A stretch of DNA of 64,000 bases from Dyella dinghuensis (GTDB lineage: Bacteria > Pseudomonadota > Gammaproteobacteria > Xanthomonadales > Rhodanobacteraceae): contig NZ_RYZR01000005.1 of assembly GCF_003977615.1 (NCBI RefSeq), positions 1 through 64,000 on the forward strand, read 5' to 3'. The translations under genes were made by a program, and so were the position numbers. Shown one piece after another: positions 39,215 through 47,044 of this stretch. Under the pieces are notes generated by a model that was not told the origin of the DNA, did no database searches, and was given only the letters and a program-made list of their open reading frames with translations. Each line of letters opens with the position of its first letter. Position 1 is the first letter of the stretch.

Positions 39215-40272
39215 CCACGTTCGCCAACGCCCTGCTCGCCTGGTTCGATCGTCATGGCCGTCACGACCTGCCGTGGCAACATCCACGCGATGCATATCGC
39301 GTGTGGCTGTCGGAAATCATGCTGCAGCAGACGCAAGTGAGCACGGTCATTCCGTACTTCCAGCGTTTCCTGGCGAAACTGCCTACGCTGGGCGATCTCG
39401 CCACGGCGGACGAAGATACCGTGCTCGCGTTGTGGTCCGGTCTTGGCTATTACCGGCGCGCGCGTTTTCTGCATCGAGCAGCGCAACGATGCGTTGAATT
39501 GCACAACGGTGAATTGCCGCGCGAATTCGATGCGCTTGCCGCACTACCGGGCATCGGTCGCTCCACCGCAGGCGCCATCCTCGCGCAGGCCTATGGACTG
39601 CGTTTTCCGATTCTTGACGGCAACGTGAAACGTGTACTGACGCGATACCACGGCATCGCTGGACATCCCGGCGAACGAGAAGTCGAAAAACAACTCTGGC
39701 TGCGTGCAGACGAACACACACCCGCAGAACGCACAGCGGATTACACCCAGGCGATCATGGATTTGGGCGCCACGGTATGCGTGCGCGCGCGCCCGCTGTG
39801 CGACGCGTGCCCGATGCGTAACGAGTGCATCGCGTTCCGCGAAAACCTCACCGCGCAATTGCCGACACCGAAACCCGGGAAATCCATTCCGACGCGCAGC
39901 ACGATCATGCTGATCCTGCGCGACACCGAAGGCCGCATGCTTCTGCAGCGTCGCGGTGCACAAGGCGTATGGTCCGGCCTGTGGAGCCTGCCGGAAGCCG
40001 ACGATACCGACAACGCATGGCGCGAAGCCCAGCGCCACGCCCGCATCGACGACGCGCAATCGCTAACGCCGTTCCTGCATGTCTTCAGCCACTATCGGCT
40101 TAAGATTCAACCCTTGCTGTTCGACAGCGCAGCACCCGCACACGCAATCGCCGATAATGCAGATCTGCGCTGGTGCGCCATCGCCGACCTGCCCGCACTC
40201 GGCCTCCCTGCCCCGGTGCGAACCCTGCTGATGGCGCTGCCGGAACCTACAGAAGAAGAGAAACAACCATGA
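39211..40272 (+). CDS. mutY: A/G-specific adenine glycosylase
   Basis: 353 residues starting at GTG 39211. [20 protein letters not shown] is the N-terminal HhH region, and [20 protein letters not shown] the helix-hairpin-helix. [14 protein letters not shown] contains the catalytic Asp. The [4Fe-4S] ligands are in [17 protein letters not shown] (C-x6-C-x2-C-x5-C). A Nudix-like C-terminal domain recognises 8-oxoG. It removes A mispaired with 8-oxoG. Its stop overlaps the yggX start (ATGA). Confidence 0.96.
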   Translation: MTTFANALLAWFDRHGRHDLPWQHPRDAYRVWLSEIMLQQTQVSTVIPYFQRFLAKLPTLGDLATADEDTVLALWSGLGYYRRARFLHRAAQRCVELHNGELPREFDALAALPGIGRSTAGAILAQAYGLRFPILDGNVKRVLTRYHGIAGHPGEREVEKQLWLRADEHTPAERTADYTQAIMDLGATVCVRARPLCDACPMRNECIAFRENLTAQLPTPKPGKSIPTRSTIMLILRDTEGRMLLQRRGAQGVWSGLWSLPEADDTDNAWREAQRHARIDDAQSLTPFLHVFSHYRLKIQPLLFDSAAPAHAIADNADLRWCAIADLPALGLPAPVRTLLMALPEPTEEEKQP

Positions 40273-40547
40273 GCCGCACCATTCACTGCGCGAAACTCGA
40301 CATCGAGGCGGAAGGCCTGGATTTTGCCCCCTGGCCCGGCCCGCTGGGCCAGCGCATTTACGCCGAAATCTCCAAACCCGCGTGGCAGCAATGGCTGAGC
40401 CACCAGACCATGCTGATCAACGAATACCGTCTCAACCCGCTGGATCCGAAATCGCGCAAGTTTCTAGGCGAGGAAATGGAGAAATTCTTCTTTGGCGGCG
40501 ACGTAAAAACCCCGGAAGGCTACGTCGCGCCCGAGTCCAAGTCTTGA
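40269..40547 (+). CDS. yggX: Fe(II)-trafficking / oxidative damage protection protein YggX
   Basis: 92 residues: [40 protein letters not shown] and [16 protein letters not shown] are the family hallmarks, with the single conserved Cys near the N-terminus. It protects Fe-S enzymes under oxidative stress. It is translationally coupled to mutY, a pairing also seen in enterics. Confidence 0.95.
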   Translation: MSRTIHCAKLDIEAEGLDFAPWPGPLGQRIYAEISKPAWQQWLSHQTMLINEYRLNPLDPKSRKFLGEEMEKFFFGGDVKTPEGYVAPESKS

Positions 40548-40617
40548 CGCACGGCCGCCCATCCGATTTAATGTGCGGCTCCACGCAACACCGATAGCCC
40601 CAGCGGCTGTCCACCCT

Positions 40618-40693
40618 GGCCGGGTAGCTCAGTTGGTAGAGCAGGGGATTGAAAATCCCCGTGTCGGCGGTTCGATTCCGTCCCCGGCCACCA
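40618..40693 (+). tRNA. tRNA-Phe (anticodon GAA)
   Basis: 76-nt cloverleaf with encoded CCA. The acceptor stem is GGCCGGG/CCCGGCC, the anticodon stem-loop GGGGA-TTGAAAA-TCCCC (GAA), and the T-loop GGTTCGATTCC. It marks the left edge of the gene-poor accessory stretch; no direct repeat of its 3' end was seen downstream. Confidence 0.97.
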
Positions 40694-40701
40694 TGTTCTC
40701 G

Positions 40702-40731
40702 AGCCAAGACTTTGACCGGTCTTGGCTTTTT
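40702..40731 (+). terminator. Intrinsic terminator of tRNA-Phe
   Basis: Stem AGCCAAGAC/GTCTTGGCT with loop TTTGACCG, followed by TTTTAG, 9 bases after the tRNA CCA. Confidence 0.88.
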
Positions 40732-40792
40732 AGTTTCTGGGGTATGCACGCCCCACGCATCCACTCGCACGTGGATGTATTCTCGCTCCTCC

Positions 40793-41002
40793 ATGAGCCA
40801 ACCCTCCCCGACGCGTTCCTCTTTCGATCCCTTTGCATTAGGCATCTTCGTGCTGGTGTGTTTGGGGTTGAACTACGCAATCGTTCACCGATCGGGAGTC
40901 GTCAACGTCGGCCTTCAACTCTTCTATGTGGCGTGGCTCGTCATCGGTTCAACGTGGCCTTGTTGGAAACGATGGAGGCGCCAACATCGTCGGCGAGACT
41001 AA
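40793..41002 (+). CDS. Small hydrophobic hypothetical protein
   Basis: 69 residues from ATG 40793. There are two hydrophobic helices (PFALGIFVLVCLGLNYAIV and VVNVGLQLFYVAWLVIGSTW) and a basic tail (KRWRRQHRRRD). The pattern is that of a real small inner-membrane protein with positive-inside C-terminus. No recognised family and no obvious ribosome-binding site, so support is moderate. Confidence 0.5.
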   Translation: MSQPSPTRSSFDPFALGIFVLVCLGLNYAIVHRSGVVNVGLQLFYVAWLVIGSTWPCWKRWRRQHRRRD

Positions 41003-41238
41003 CGCTATCGCGCACGGATATTCGCCGTGGAAGGCATGACAGGAGTCGCCGTTCATTGAAATTGCGCCCTACGCCTGCGCACTATGCCAGCACTGTCTAA
41101 TGCAAGTCCGAGCTAAATTAGGCAATATGGACGTCAATACCGCAGGACGAAATCTTTAACTTGGCGCGAGTGTTTTGTCGCCGAGCCACATGAACGACAG
41201 ACTCCCCTGTTGCCATTATTTTAAGGAAGGGAAATTAC
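41003..41238. other. Intergenic region upstream of the outer-membrane barrel gene
   Basis: 236 bases with no convincing gene, AT-richer than flanking housekeeping DNA. The only clear signal is the purine-rich ribosome-binding site AAGGAAGGGAAATTAC directly before the 41239 start. Confidence 0.4.
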
Positions 41239-41865
41239 ATGGACAGCAAAAAGCTTCTTTGCTTTGCATTACTCGCTTCAGTGACCAGCCTGAGCCACGC
41301 CAGCGGTTTTTTCGTAAACACCAGTCTCGGCGAAACGAATTTCTATCCGCAATCCAATGTGTATGACTTCTATGGACACAGTCATACGGAAGCGTTGCGC
41401 GTTGGGTATCGATGGACAAGCGGTGCGTTTTCATACGGACTGGAAACTGGATACGCGAACCTCGGCCACAGTCACCAATATTACGGTCATCTCATAGGAT
41501 TCACCAATTTGAGTGAACGCATTGATGGCCCGGTGCTCGGCGCCAATCTGAAGTATTCGCTGCCGATGGGTTTCTACGTATCCGCGCGCGGCGGTTTTTT
41601 CAGGTCCACCGATCATCAAATATCCAAAGAAACCAGTTGGTCCTTTTTTCCGTACCCGCAAACTACCTACACGACCAGCGCCAACGTCTCCGGTATGGGA
41701 AGTTATTTCGGCGTCGGCATCGGATATGACATCAGCAAGTCATTTGGCGTTGGCCTCAATTACGACCGCTATCGCGCTCATGTTGTCACCAACTACCAAG
41801 AAATATTATTCGACGTAACGCCTCGAGTGGATGCCTACACGCTCACCGCAGAATATCGATTCTGA
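41239..41865 (+). CDS. Outer-membrane beta-barrel protein (OmpA/OMP_b-brl-like)
   Basis: 208 residues with signal MDSKKLLCFALLASVTSLSHA. It has alternating amphipathic strands with aromatic girdles: ALRVGYRWTSGAFSYGLETG, GFYVSARGGFF, YFGVGIGYDI and FGVGLNYDRYRAH. The C-terminus AYTLTAEYRF ends in Phe, the BAM signal. Size fits an 8-stranded barrel. Strong ribosome-binding site AAGGAAGGGAAA. No ligand or transport role can be assigned. Confidence 0.82.
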   Translation: MDSKKLLCFALLASVTSLSHASGFFVNTSLGETNFYPQSNVYDFYGHSHTEALRVGYRWTSGAFSYGLETGYANLGHSHQYYGHLIGFTNLSERIDGPVLGANLKYSLPMGFYVSARGGFFRSTDHQISKETSWSFFPYPQTTYTTSANVSGMGSYFGVGIGYDISKSFGVGLNYDRYRAHVVTNYQEILFDVTPRVDAYTLTAEYRF

Positions 41866-42017
41866 TTTTCACGACGGCACCCCATTTGGATTGGCACGGA
41901 GCATTCATTACGGCGCGCCACGAGCATATCCAGCTTGTACCTCGATATGCTCAGCGCCACCAATTCTGCTTTTTTGGCGGGCACCCCCCGTCGTTGCCGC
42001 GCAAGGAGGCGCTGAAT

Positions 42018-43136
42018 TCAATGCGCTCCCAATCGCTTGGACCAGGCTCCAATCTTGCGTACTGCGCCCCAGCTGATCGAGCCGTGCGATTCGCTTTGCA
42101 TGAGACGCTGGCTGATTACACGAAGCACCTGGGCCATCAGCATGCATTCCTCTTCGGGCTTCAGCGCCTTTACGGCTGAGCTGGAGGTTTCATTGAGTCG
42201 CATGTCGAAGTCTGGGGCTTCCAGGCCATAGGAGTCGACAAGCCAATTGTTGATGTGTGCAAAGCGCTGCATCAGAGTTGCTCGCTCGTGAGACGTTAAT
42301 GCACTCTCAAGCGCGAATTCATTTGATACGGCGTTATCGGATCGAAGCCACGCGAGCAGACTCCTGCGCAATTGGTTGGCTTCGTGATACGCATCCGGTG
42401 TGCCTGTGCGCACCGCTTCGCGCCATGTCGGTAGACATTGATTGATGCCGTGAAGAATTCGCGCTTCATACAGGCTGATGCGCTGATTGATGCGTCCCAC
42501 CGATTCGAATTCAGACAGATCAACGTGTTCCAGTCCGGCGCAATGCAAGAAATCGGCGGCAAGCCCGCTTCTGCACGCGCTTGCATAGGATCTGACCGTC
42601 ACAGCATCGCGACCGAATACCGCTTGCCAATCCTCCACAACCTGCAGCGGATTGAAACGGCGAACGTCAGGTGAAATGCGATCGATCGGTATCCAGTCAC
42701 GGCTACCGCAACACAGATCTGTGGACAACGCGCTCAATGCCATCTCGTCCTGTCTGCGCACATAAAGAATGACTTGCACCGAGTGTGCGGAAAGATGTCC
42801 AGCCAATTCGTATATCGCAGCGAGGTCAAAACGCGAGGACATATGTTCGGCACTAAGCAGAACGCAGTCGCTGCGCGTGCGATCGATCAAGCGATTTAAA
42901 TGCTCCATCATCAAAGCAACGGGTTGCTTGGAAGATGGGCTGATGAAGTCGCATCGATCCGATGAGAGAAATGCGGCAGCAATAGGATGGTGCGCTCGTT
43001 GCGCGCACAGCAGACTATCTGTGGGGTATAGAACGCCGTACCTTTTACGCAGCAAATTCGCATTCGCATGCAACGTGTGCTGCAGATAGGTCGTCCCAGT
43101 CTTTTCACTTCCAATGTGAAGAAGAACCTGCGCCAC
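42018..43136 (-). CDS. Sulfotransferase-like P-loop protein
   Basis: 372 residues from GTG 43136, chosen because AGGGG lies 7 bases upstream. The N-terminus MAQVLLHIGSEKTGTTYLQ carries the PAPS 5'-phosphosulfate loop typical of HIGxxKTGTTxLQ proteins. A 3'-phosphate-type segment appears in VILYVRRQDEMALSALSTDL (R-R-Q-D plus Ser). The rest is helical and poorly conserved. Such genes often sit in polysaccharide or surface-glycan clusters, but no glycan genes are adjacent here. Sulfation target unknown. Composition looks AT-richer than the core genes, consistent with acquisition. Confidence 0.75.
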   Translation of the reverse strand: MAQVLLHIGSEKTGTTYLQHTLHANANLLRKRYGVLYPTDSLLCAQRAHHPIAAAFLSSDRCDFISPSSKQPVALMMEHLNRLIDRTRSDCVLLSAEHMSSRFDLAAIYELAGHLSAHSVQVILYVRRQDEMALSALSTDLCCGSRDWIPIDRISPDVRRFNPLQVVEDWQAVFGRDAVTVRSYASACRSGLAADFLHCAGLEHVDLSEFESVGRINQRISLYEARILHGINQCLPTWREAVRTGTPDAYHEANQLRRSLLAWLRSDNAVSNEFALESALTSHERATLMQRFAHINNWLVDSYGLEAPDFDMRLNETSSSAVKALKPEEECMLMAQVLRVISQRLMQSESHGSISWGAVRKIGAWSKRLGAH

Positions 43137-43469
43137 GTATTTTCCCCTGGCTGAAAGAAAGCAGCTGGCGCCCGATTCGTCGTCAGCTTGGCGCAAGAAT
43201 AACGTAAGTCTTGATGAAAGCCAGACGAAGGCTTCGACTATTTTTCTCGTAAAATCATGCTGTTCCGATGCAACTTGCGATTTTCTCGCAATATCTTGCT
43301 TAACAGCACTTTGAAACGCAGCAACCGGAAAAAGAAAAGAGCTTGAGACGGCTTTGCCAGCGAATCTGGCGCCGAAGAATATCTATGGATCCTTGACGCG
43401 TTGTGCACCTGCCCCACACAGAAAAAATTTCACATTCACCCAACTCGTGTGAATCAACGGAAGGGTGTC
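43137..43469. other. Noncoding divergent promoter region
   Basis: 333 bases, distinctly AT-rich (for example TATTTTTCTCGTAAAATCAT around 43240), between the divergent sulfotransferase-like and DUF2188-like genes. No gene, tRNA or strong terminator was seen. It probably carries both promoters; an unannotated small RNA is possible but unsupported. Confidence 0.45.
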
Positions 43470-43730
43470 ATGAGCACGTTTTATATCCCCTACTGTGAAA
43501 GCCAAGCCGCAGAATGGCGTGTGGTAGAGAACGGTAAGACGCAGCTTTTTCACTCCCGCCGCGAGGCGCTCGTGTTTGCCATCGACCGATGCAAGGAGGC
43601 TCGGGCGTCCGGGGATCCTTCGGCGGTAATCAGCATCGAGGGAAACGACGGCCAATGGCGAGCATTTGATAGCCGCCTGCTGCCGGCCGCCGATGAACCT
43701 CCGGCCTGGAATGCCATGGTTCGCCACTGA
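43470..43730 (+). CDS. DUF2188-like small protein
   Basis: 86 residues from ATG 43470, with GGAAGGG upstream. WRVVENGKTQLFHSRREALV, then FAIDRCKEARASGDPSAVIS and GNDGQWRAFDSR follow the DUF2188 pattern: Trp-x-Val, Ser-x-x-(E/D)-Ala, and a Gly-x-Asp-Gly turn. Function unknown. The following 100 bases hold no obvious gene. Confidence 0.6.
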   Translation: MSTFYIPYCESQAAEWRVVENGKTQLFHSRREALVFAIDRCKEARASGDPSAVISIEGNDGQWRAFDSRLLPAADEPPAWNAMVRH

Positions 43731-43846
43731 CGACTTGCACCCGCCCCGCCCGGGCTCAAGTAACCGCCAGACAGGCCGATAGAACACTCAACGATTCTCA
43801 CCCGGACTTGGGGAAGTCTGGGGGCGGCCATCGCAGGGGGTGTGCC

Positions 43847-44071
43847 ATGATTTTGACTGTTGTAGAAGAACTGATGCTCCACAACAAAACCTGCCCGCAA
43901 TGTGGTGCAGGTGAACCATGTCTTGTTGCCGAGCATATTCAGGATTGTTGGCCTCAGCGTGTTGCCTCACAGGCGGCAGCGGTTCTTTCAGAGATCGCCG
44001 CCAGCGTTGTTGAAGAGCAACCCGTTATGGCGGCTCGCGTTCGCGTGCCGCAATTCAGCAGGTTTGGCTGA
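43847..44071 (+). CDS. Small Cys-pair hypothetical protein
   Basis: 74 residues from ATG 43847 (GGGGG upstream). The N-terminus has KTCPQCGAGEPCLVAEHIQD, a possible zinc knuckle CxxC...C. A helix and a basic tail follow. No family recognised. Weak coding evidence; a shorter start at MLHNKTC is possible. Confidence 0.4.
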   Translation: MILTVVEELMLHNKTCPQCGAGEPCLVAEHIQDCWPQRVASQAAAVLSEIAASVVEEQPVMAARVRVPQFSRFG

Positions 44072-44370
44072 CCTTCGCGTCAATCCGATGATGCATCGGT
44101 GATGCGCAACGCTCATCGGTGTGTCATCGAACGCCGCAAGTAACTTGCGGCGCGTCCTCGCGTGAGCTGCTTCACTGACATGTGTTATGGCCAAGCCATA
44201 CATTTCTTGCGTATGCGCAAATACTACAAAAGGGTTCATGCCCGATACGGCTCGATAAACAGCCCGTTAGCAAAGCATGAATAAACCCCTATCGCGCCGC
44301 GCTGTTTTCACTCCGGATTGATATCGCGCGACAAAGACTCAAGGCTCCCAAAAGCCATGAGGATCCGTCC
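44072..44370. other. Noncoding region with one hairpin
   Basis: 299 bases without a convincing gene. A perfect 9-bp hairpin CGCCGCAAG-TAA-CTTGCGGCG lies at 44132-44152 and could terminate the small gene upstream. The part before 44371 ends in AGGATCCGTCC, serving as ribosome-binding site for the PepSY-like gene. Confidence 0.5.
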
Positions 44371-44787
44371 GTGAAAAAGACGATGACTTCATTGACCATC
44401 GCGCTAGCGCTGGTATGTGGTGTCGCCACGGCGCAGCAGGCCATGACTGAGCAGGATGTACGCGCCGACCTTGCGCAGCAGGGTTACAACGACGTGCACG
44501 ATGTGGATTTTCATGACGGCGTCTGGACGGCTCGCGCCAAAAGCGGCGATGGCACGAAGGTGAAATTGCGCATCGATCCAACGACGGGACGCGCCTTTCC
44601 GGACTCGCAGATTTCTCGCCTGAGTGAATCCGACGTTCGCGCACAGCTCTCGACTGACGGCTACACACGCGTTCACGACGTCGACTTCGGTAACGGCGTG
44701 TGGACGGCGAAAGCAGAAAATCAGAACGGCAAGGATGTGAAGCTGCAGATCGATCCGGATACGGGCCGAATTATCGGCAGCAATTGA
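44371..44787 (+). CDS. PepSY-like secreted protein with internal tandem duplication
   Basis: 138 residues starting at GTG 44371 (GAGGATCC upstream) with signal peptide MTSLTIALALVCGVATAQQ. The mature part is two near-identical ~55-residue repeats. DVRADLAQQGYNDVHDVDF recurs as DVRAQLSTDGYTRVHDVDF; GVWTARAKSGDGTKVKLRID as GVWTAKAENQNGKDVKLQID; each closes DP.TGR. This is a doubled PepSY_2-type domain. Periplasmic; function unknown, with inhibitor or modulator roles known for PepSY proteins. Confidence 0.78.
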   Translation: MKKTMTSLTIALALVCGVATAQQAMTEQDVRADLAQQGYNDVHDVDFHDGVWTARAKSGDGTKVKLRIDPTTGRAFPDSQISRLSESDVRAQLSTDGYTRVHDVDFGNGVWTAKAENQNGKDVKLQIDPDTGRIIGSN

Positions 44788-44847
44788 TCGATCGCCGATT
44801 CTCACTGTGATAACACGAGGATTGACCATCCTCGCGTTGTTTGCATC

Positions 44848-45573
44848 TCACAGCGATGTCGTCAGGTTGGTAACCCAGTCGGGCAATATCCCGATGACGA
44901 TGGCCTCCAGAGCGTGATCGGTGCCGGTGATGATCAGTACACCGACCAGTAACATCAATGCACCCAATATGCGTCGGCCGCGCGTGCTGGCATTCATCAA
45001 TCTGGCACGCCAGCGCGACATCAACTTCTGTGTCGCCATGGCCATGGCGACCAGCACCGTCGCGATGCCGAGCGCAAAAGCCAGCATCACAAAAGCGACC
45101 TCGCCAAGGTTTTTACCTTGCGCAGCCAGCACGGTCGCAGCACCGAGTGTCGGCCCAACGCAGGGACTCCACACCAGACCAAGCAATACGCCAATGCCTG
45201 CTTGTCCCGCTAAACCGAATCGTTCCAATCGCGCCTGGCGTTCTCCCGCCCAGCTCGCGAGCGGCCCCATGATGTGCTCAAGCCACCCCTGCGCTCGCGG
45301 AATCAGCAATGCGATGCCTACGAGAAGCAAAAGAATGGCGCTTATCTTGCGAACCCGGTCGCCATCCAATCCAATCGAAGCACCGACAGTCGCAATAAGA
45401 AAACCGGCCAGCGTGAACGACGCGACCAGCCCGATCGCCAGCGCGAGTGGCCCAAAGCGATGACGTTGCGCTGCACTACCCAGCACGATGGGCACCAGCG
45501 GAATCACGCAGGGCGACAAGATCGTCAGCACGCCGGCTGCGTAGGCAACAAGTGGATTAAGGCTGCCGCTCAT
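44848..45573 (-). CDS. CcdA/DsbD-type transmembrane thiol transporter
   Basis: 241 residues, six predicted transmembrane helices. The two conserved Cys lie in VLTILSPCVIPLVPIVLG (TM1) and GLVWSPCVGPTLGAATVLA (TM4), the hallmark of CcdA-type electron conduits. ATG 45573 has CAGG upstream. It passes electrons from cytoplasmic thioredoxin to periplasmic thiol proteins. A secreted thioredoxin gene is divergent from it, 167 bases away; the two likely work together. Confidence 0.9.
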   Translation of the reverse strand: MSGSLNPLVAYAAGVLTILSPCVIPLVPIVLGSAAQRHRFGPLALAIGLVASFTLAGFLIATVGASIGLDGDRVRKISAILLLLVGIALLIPRAQGWLEHIMGPLASWAGERQARLERFGLAGQAGIGVLLGLVWSPCVGPTLGAATVLAAQGKNLGEVAFVMLAFALGIATVLVAMAMATQKLMSRWRARLMNASTRGRRILGALMLLVGVLIITGTDHALEAIVIGILPDWVTNLTTSL

Positions 45574-45740
45574 AAATACCTGACCAGGCAGGCAACGCCG
45601 ATAAACATGTGCTCGTCTCCGTAGACATCTGTTGCCTGTGTCTTCGACATGCGTCGTATTGAAGTTACATTTCTCATCGGTGTAACCCGCGCCGTGCTTC
45701 CATCGAATAATGGTTTGACGACCAACGCAAGGCCCGACCC

Positions 45741-46130
45741 ATGCACACACTTCGAATGCTCTCGCTTGCCGCGATTGGCTTGGCTTTCACATCTGTCGCC
45801 CTGGCTGCGCCGATTCAACCTTTCAGCACGGCTGCACTGAAAGCAGCGCAGGCAGCGGGGGAACCTGTCTTGGTGGACGCGTATGCGAGCTGGTGTCCGA
45901 CCTGCCGCAAACAGGCACCGACCATCGACGCGATGGCCAAGGATCCCGCCTTCGCAAAACTCGTGATCCTTCGACTTGATTACGATAATCAGACGGCTGA
46001 AAAAAGCGCCCTGGGCATCACACAGCAAAGCACGTTGATTGCCTATCACGGTGCCAAAGAGGTCGGACGAACCGTGGGCATCACGGATCCCGAGCAGATC
46101 AAATCGCTGGCGCAATCGGCGCTGCAATAA
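45741..46130 (+). CDS. Periplasmic thioredoxin-like protein
   Basis: 129 residues with signal MHTLRMLSLAAIGLAFTSVA-LA. The thioredoxin active site lies in VDAYASWCPTCRKQAPTIDA (CPTC), and the cis-Pro segment is replaced by QQSTLIAY (Ser-Thr rather than Pro). Its length fits a DsbD-gamma-like or TlpA-like reductase. Divergent CcdA-like gene suggests a two-part periplasmic reduction system. Confidence 0.87.
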   Translation: MHTLRMLSLAAIGLAFTSVALAAPIQPFSTAALKAAQAAGEPVLVDAYASWCPTCRKQAPTIDAMAKDPAFAKLVILRLDYDNQTAEKSALGITQQSTLIAYHGAKEVGRTVGITDPEQIKSLAQSALQ

Positions 46131-46202
46131 CGGCAAATCCTGTCGATAGGACAGCACGCTGAGTTCGTTCTATGCTGGCCCTCGCCAACACGAGGGCTGG
46201 CC

Positions 46203-46547
46203 ATGCGCATTGCCAATGTCTTGCTCACCATATCGTTGATCGCCGTAAGCGGATGTGCGTCGACGGACGCAACGCACGCTCAGGCAAGCGCAACGTCGTC
46301 ATGGATCAGTTATGCATGCGCGGATGGACGCGTCGTGCAAGCGGCGTATCCGGACACCCACACCGCGCAGGTCAAGATCGATGGTCAGACCCATACCCTG
46401 AACATCGCGATGTCCGCGGATGGAGCCCGCTACACCGGCGATGGCTGGCAATGGTGGACCAAGGGCATGCACGACGGCAGCCTGGCCCCCTTGGCAGCGA
46501 GCGAAACGATTGCGAACGCACCCGGCGTGGCCTGTCACGCCCCCTGA
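46203..46547 (+). CDS. MliC/PliC-like lipoprotein (lysozyme inhibitor domain)
   Basis: 114 residues with a lipoprotein signal MRIANVLLTISLIAVSGC. The mature domain shows the MliC pattern: WISYACADGRVVQAAYPD, AQVKIDGQTHTLNIAMSADG, and ARYTGDGWQWWTKGM. Members inhibit c-type lysozyme. Called by pattern; binding loop residues were not verified. Confidence 0.78.
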   Translation: MRIANVLLTISLIAVSGCASTDATHAQASATSSWISYACADGRVVQAAYPDTHTAQVKIDGQTHTLNIAMSADGARYTGDGWQWWTKGMHDGSLAPLAASETIANAPGVACHAP

Positions 46548-46681
46548 TCTCACTTCGTTCTAACAAATGCGGCCCCAGTCATCGGAGCGACCACTGGCCG
46601 CCACGGTAATGACGCATAGGAATAACCGTCGCGTCATCGACGGCGCGCATCCTTTTGCCATCGGAAATGGAGTATCTCCCG

Positions 46682-47020
46682 ATGGAGTCGCAGTACGTTT
46701 TTCCGTCCAGCCGTGGCCTTTTTCGCATTGTGAAACACGGTCACCGCTGGCGTTCGCTGGTCGAGGCGCTGGAAGTCGCGCGCCACGATTCGGCAGAAGC
46801 CGCCCTGGAAGCCTTGCGCATCGCCTGGCCACAGGCGCGTCTCCCACAGACTTTGAGTGAATGGCGTTACGTGGGTGAATCCACCGCGTTGCCCCATGCA
46901 CGGTTGGCGCGTGCCACCAACACATTCAGAACTGCCGGCGTCGATCCTTCGCAAGCGCGCGTAAGTCGTTCGCGCCGTGCATGGAACCGCCCACACCGTG
47001 GCGTGACCGATCATGGATGA
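46682..47020 (+). CDS. Hypothetical protein
   Basis: 112 residues from ATG 46682 (GGAGTATC upstream). A small folded-looking first half (MESQYVFPSSRGLFRIVKHG) is followed by an Arg-rich tail RVSRSRRAWNRPHRG. No family recognised. It converges on recQ with 24 bases between stops. Start uncertain; an in-frame Met upstream at about 46655 exists. Confidence 0.5.
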   Translation: MESQYVFPSSRGLFRIVKHGHRWRSLVEALEVARHDSAEAALEALRIAWPQARLPQTLSEWRYVGESTALPHARLARATNTFRTAGVDPSQARVSRSRRAWNRPHRGVTDHG

Positions 47021-47044
47021 TCGGTTGCTGCCTTCTCTCGCGGA

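Noticed and set aside
40618..44800. tRNA-Phe as a phage or island attachment site
   Set aside because: No integrase gene and no direct repeat of the tRNA 3' end was found downstream, so only a compositional suspicion remains.
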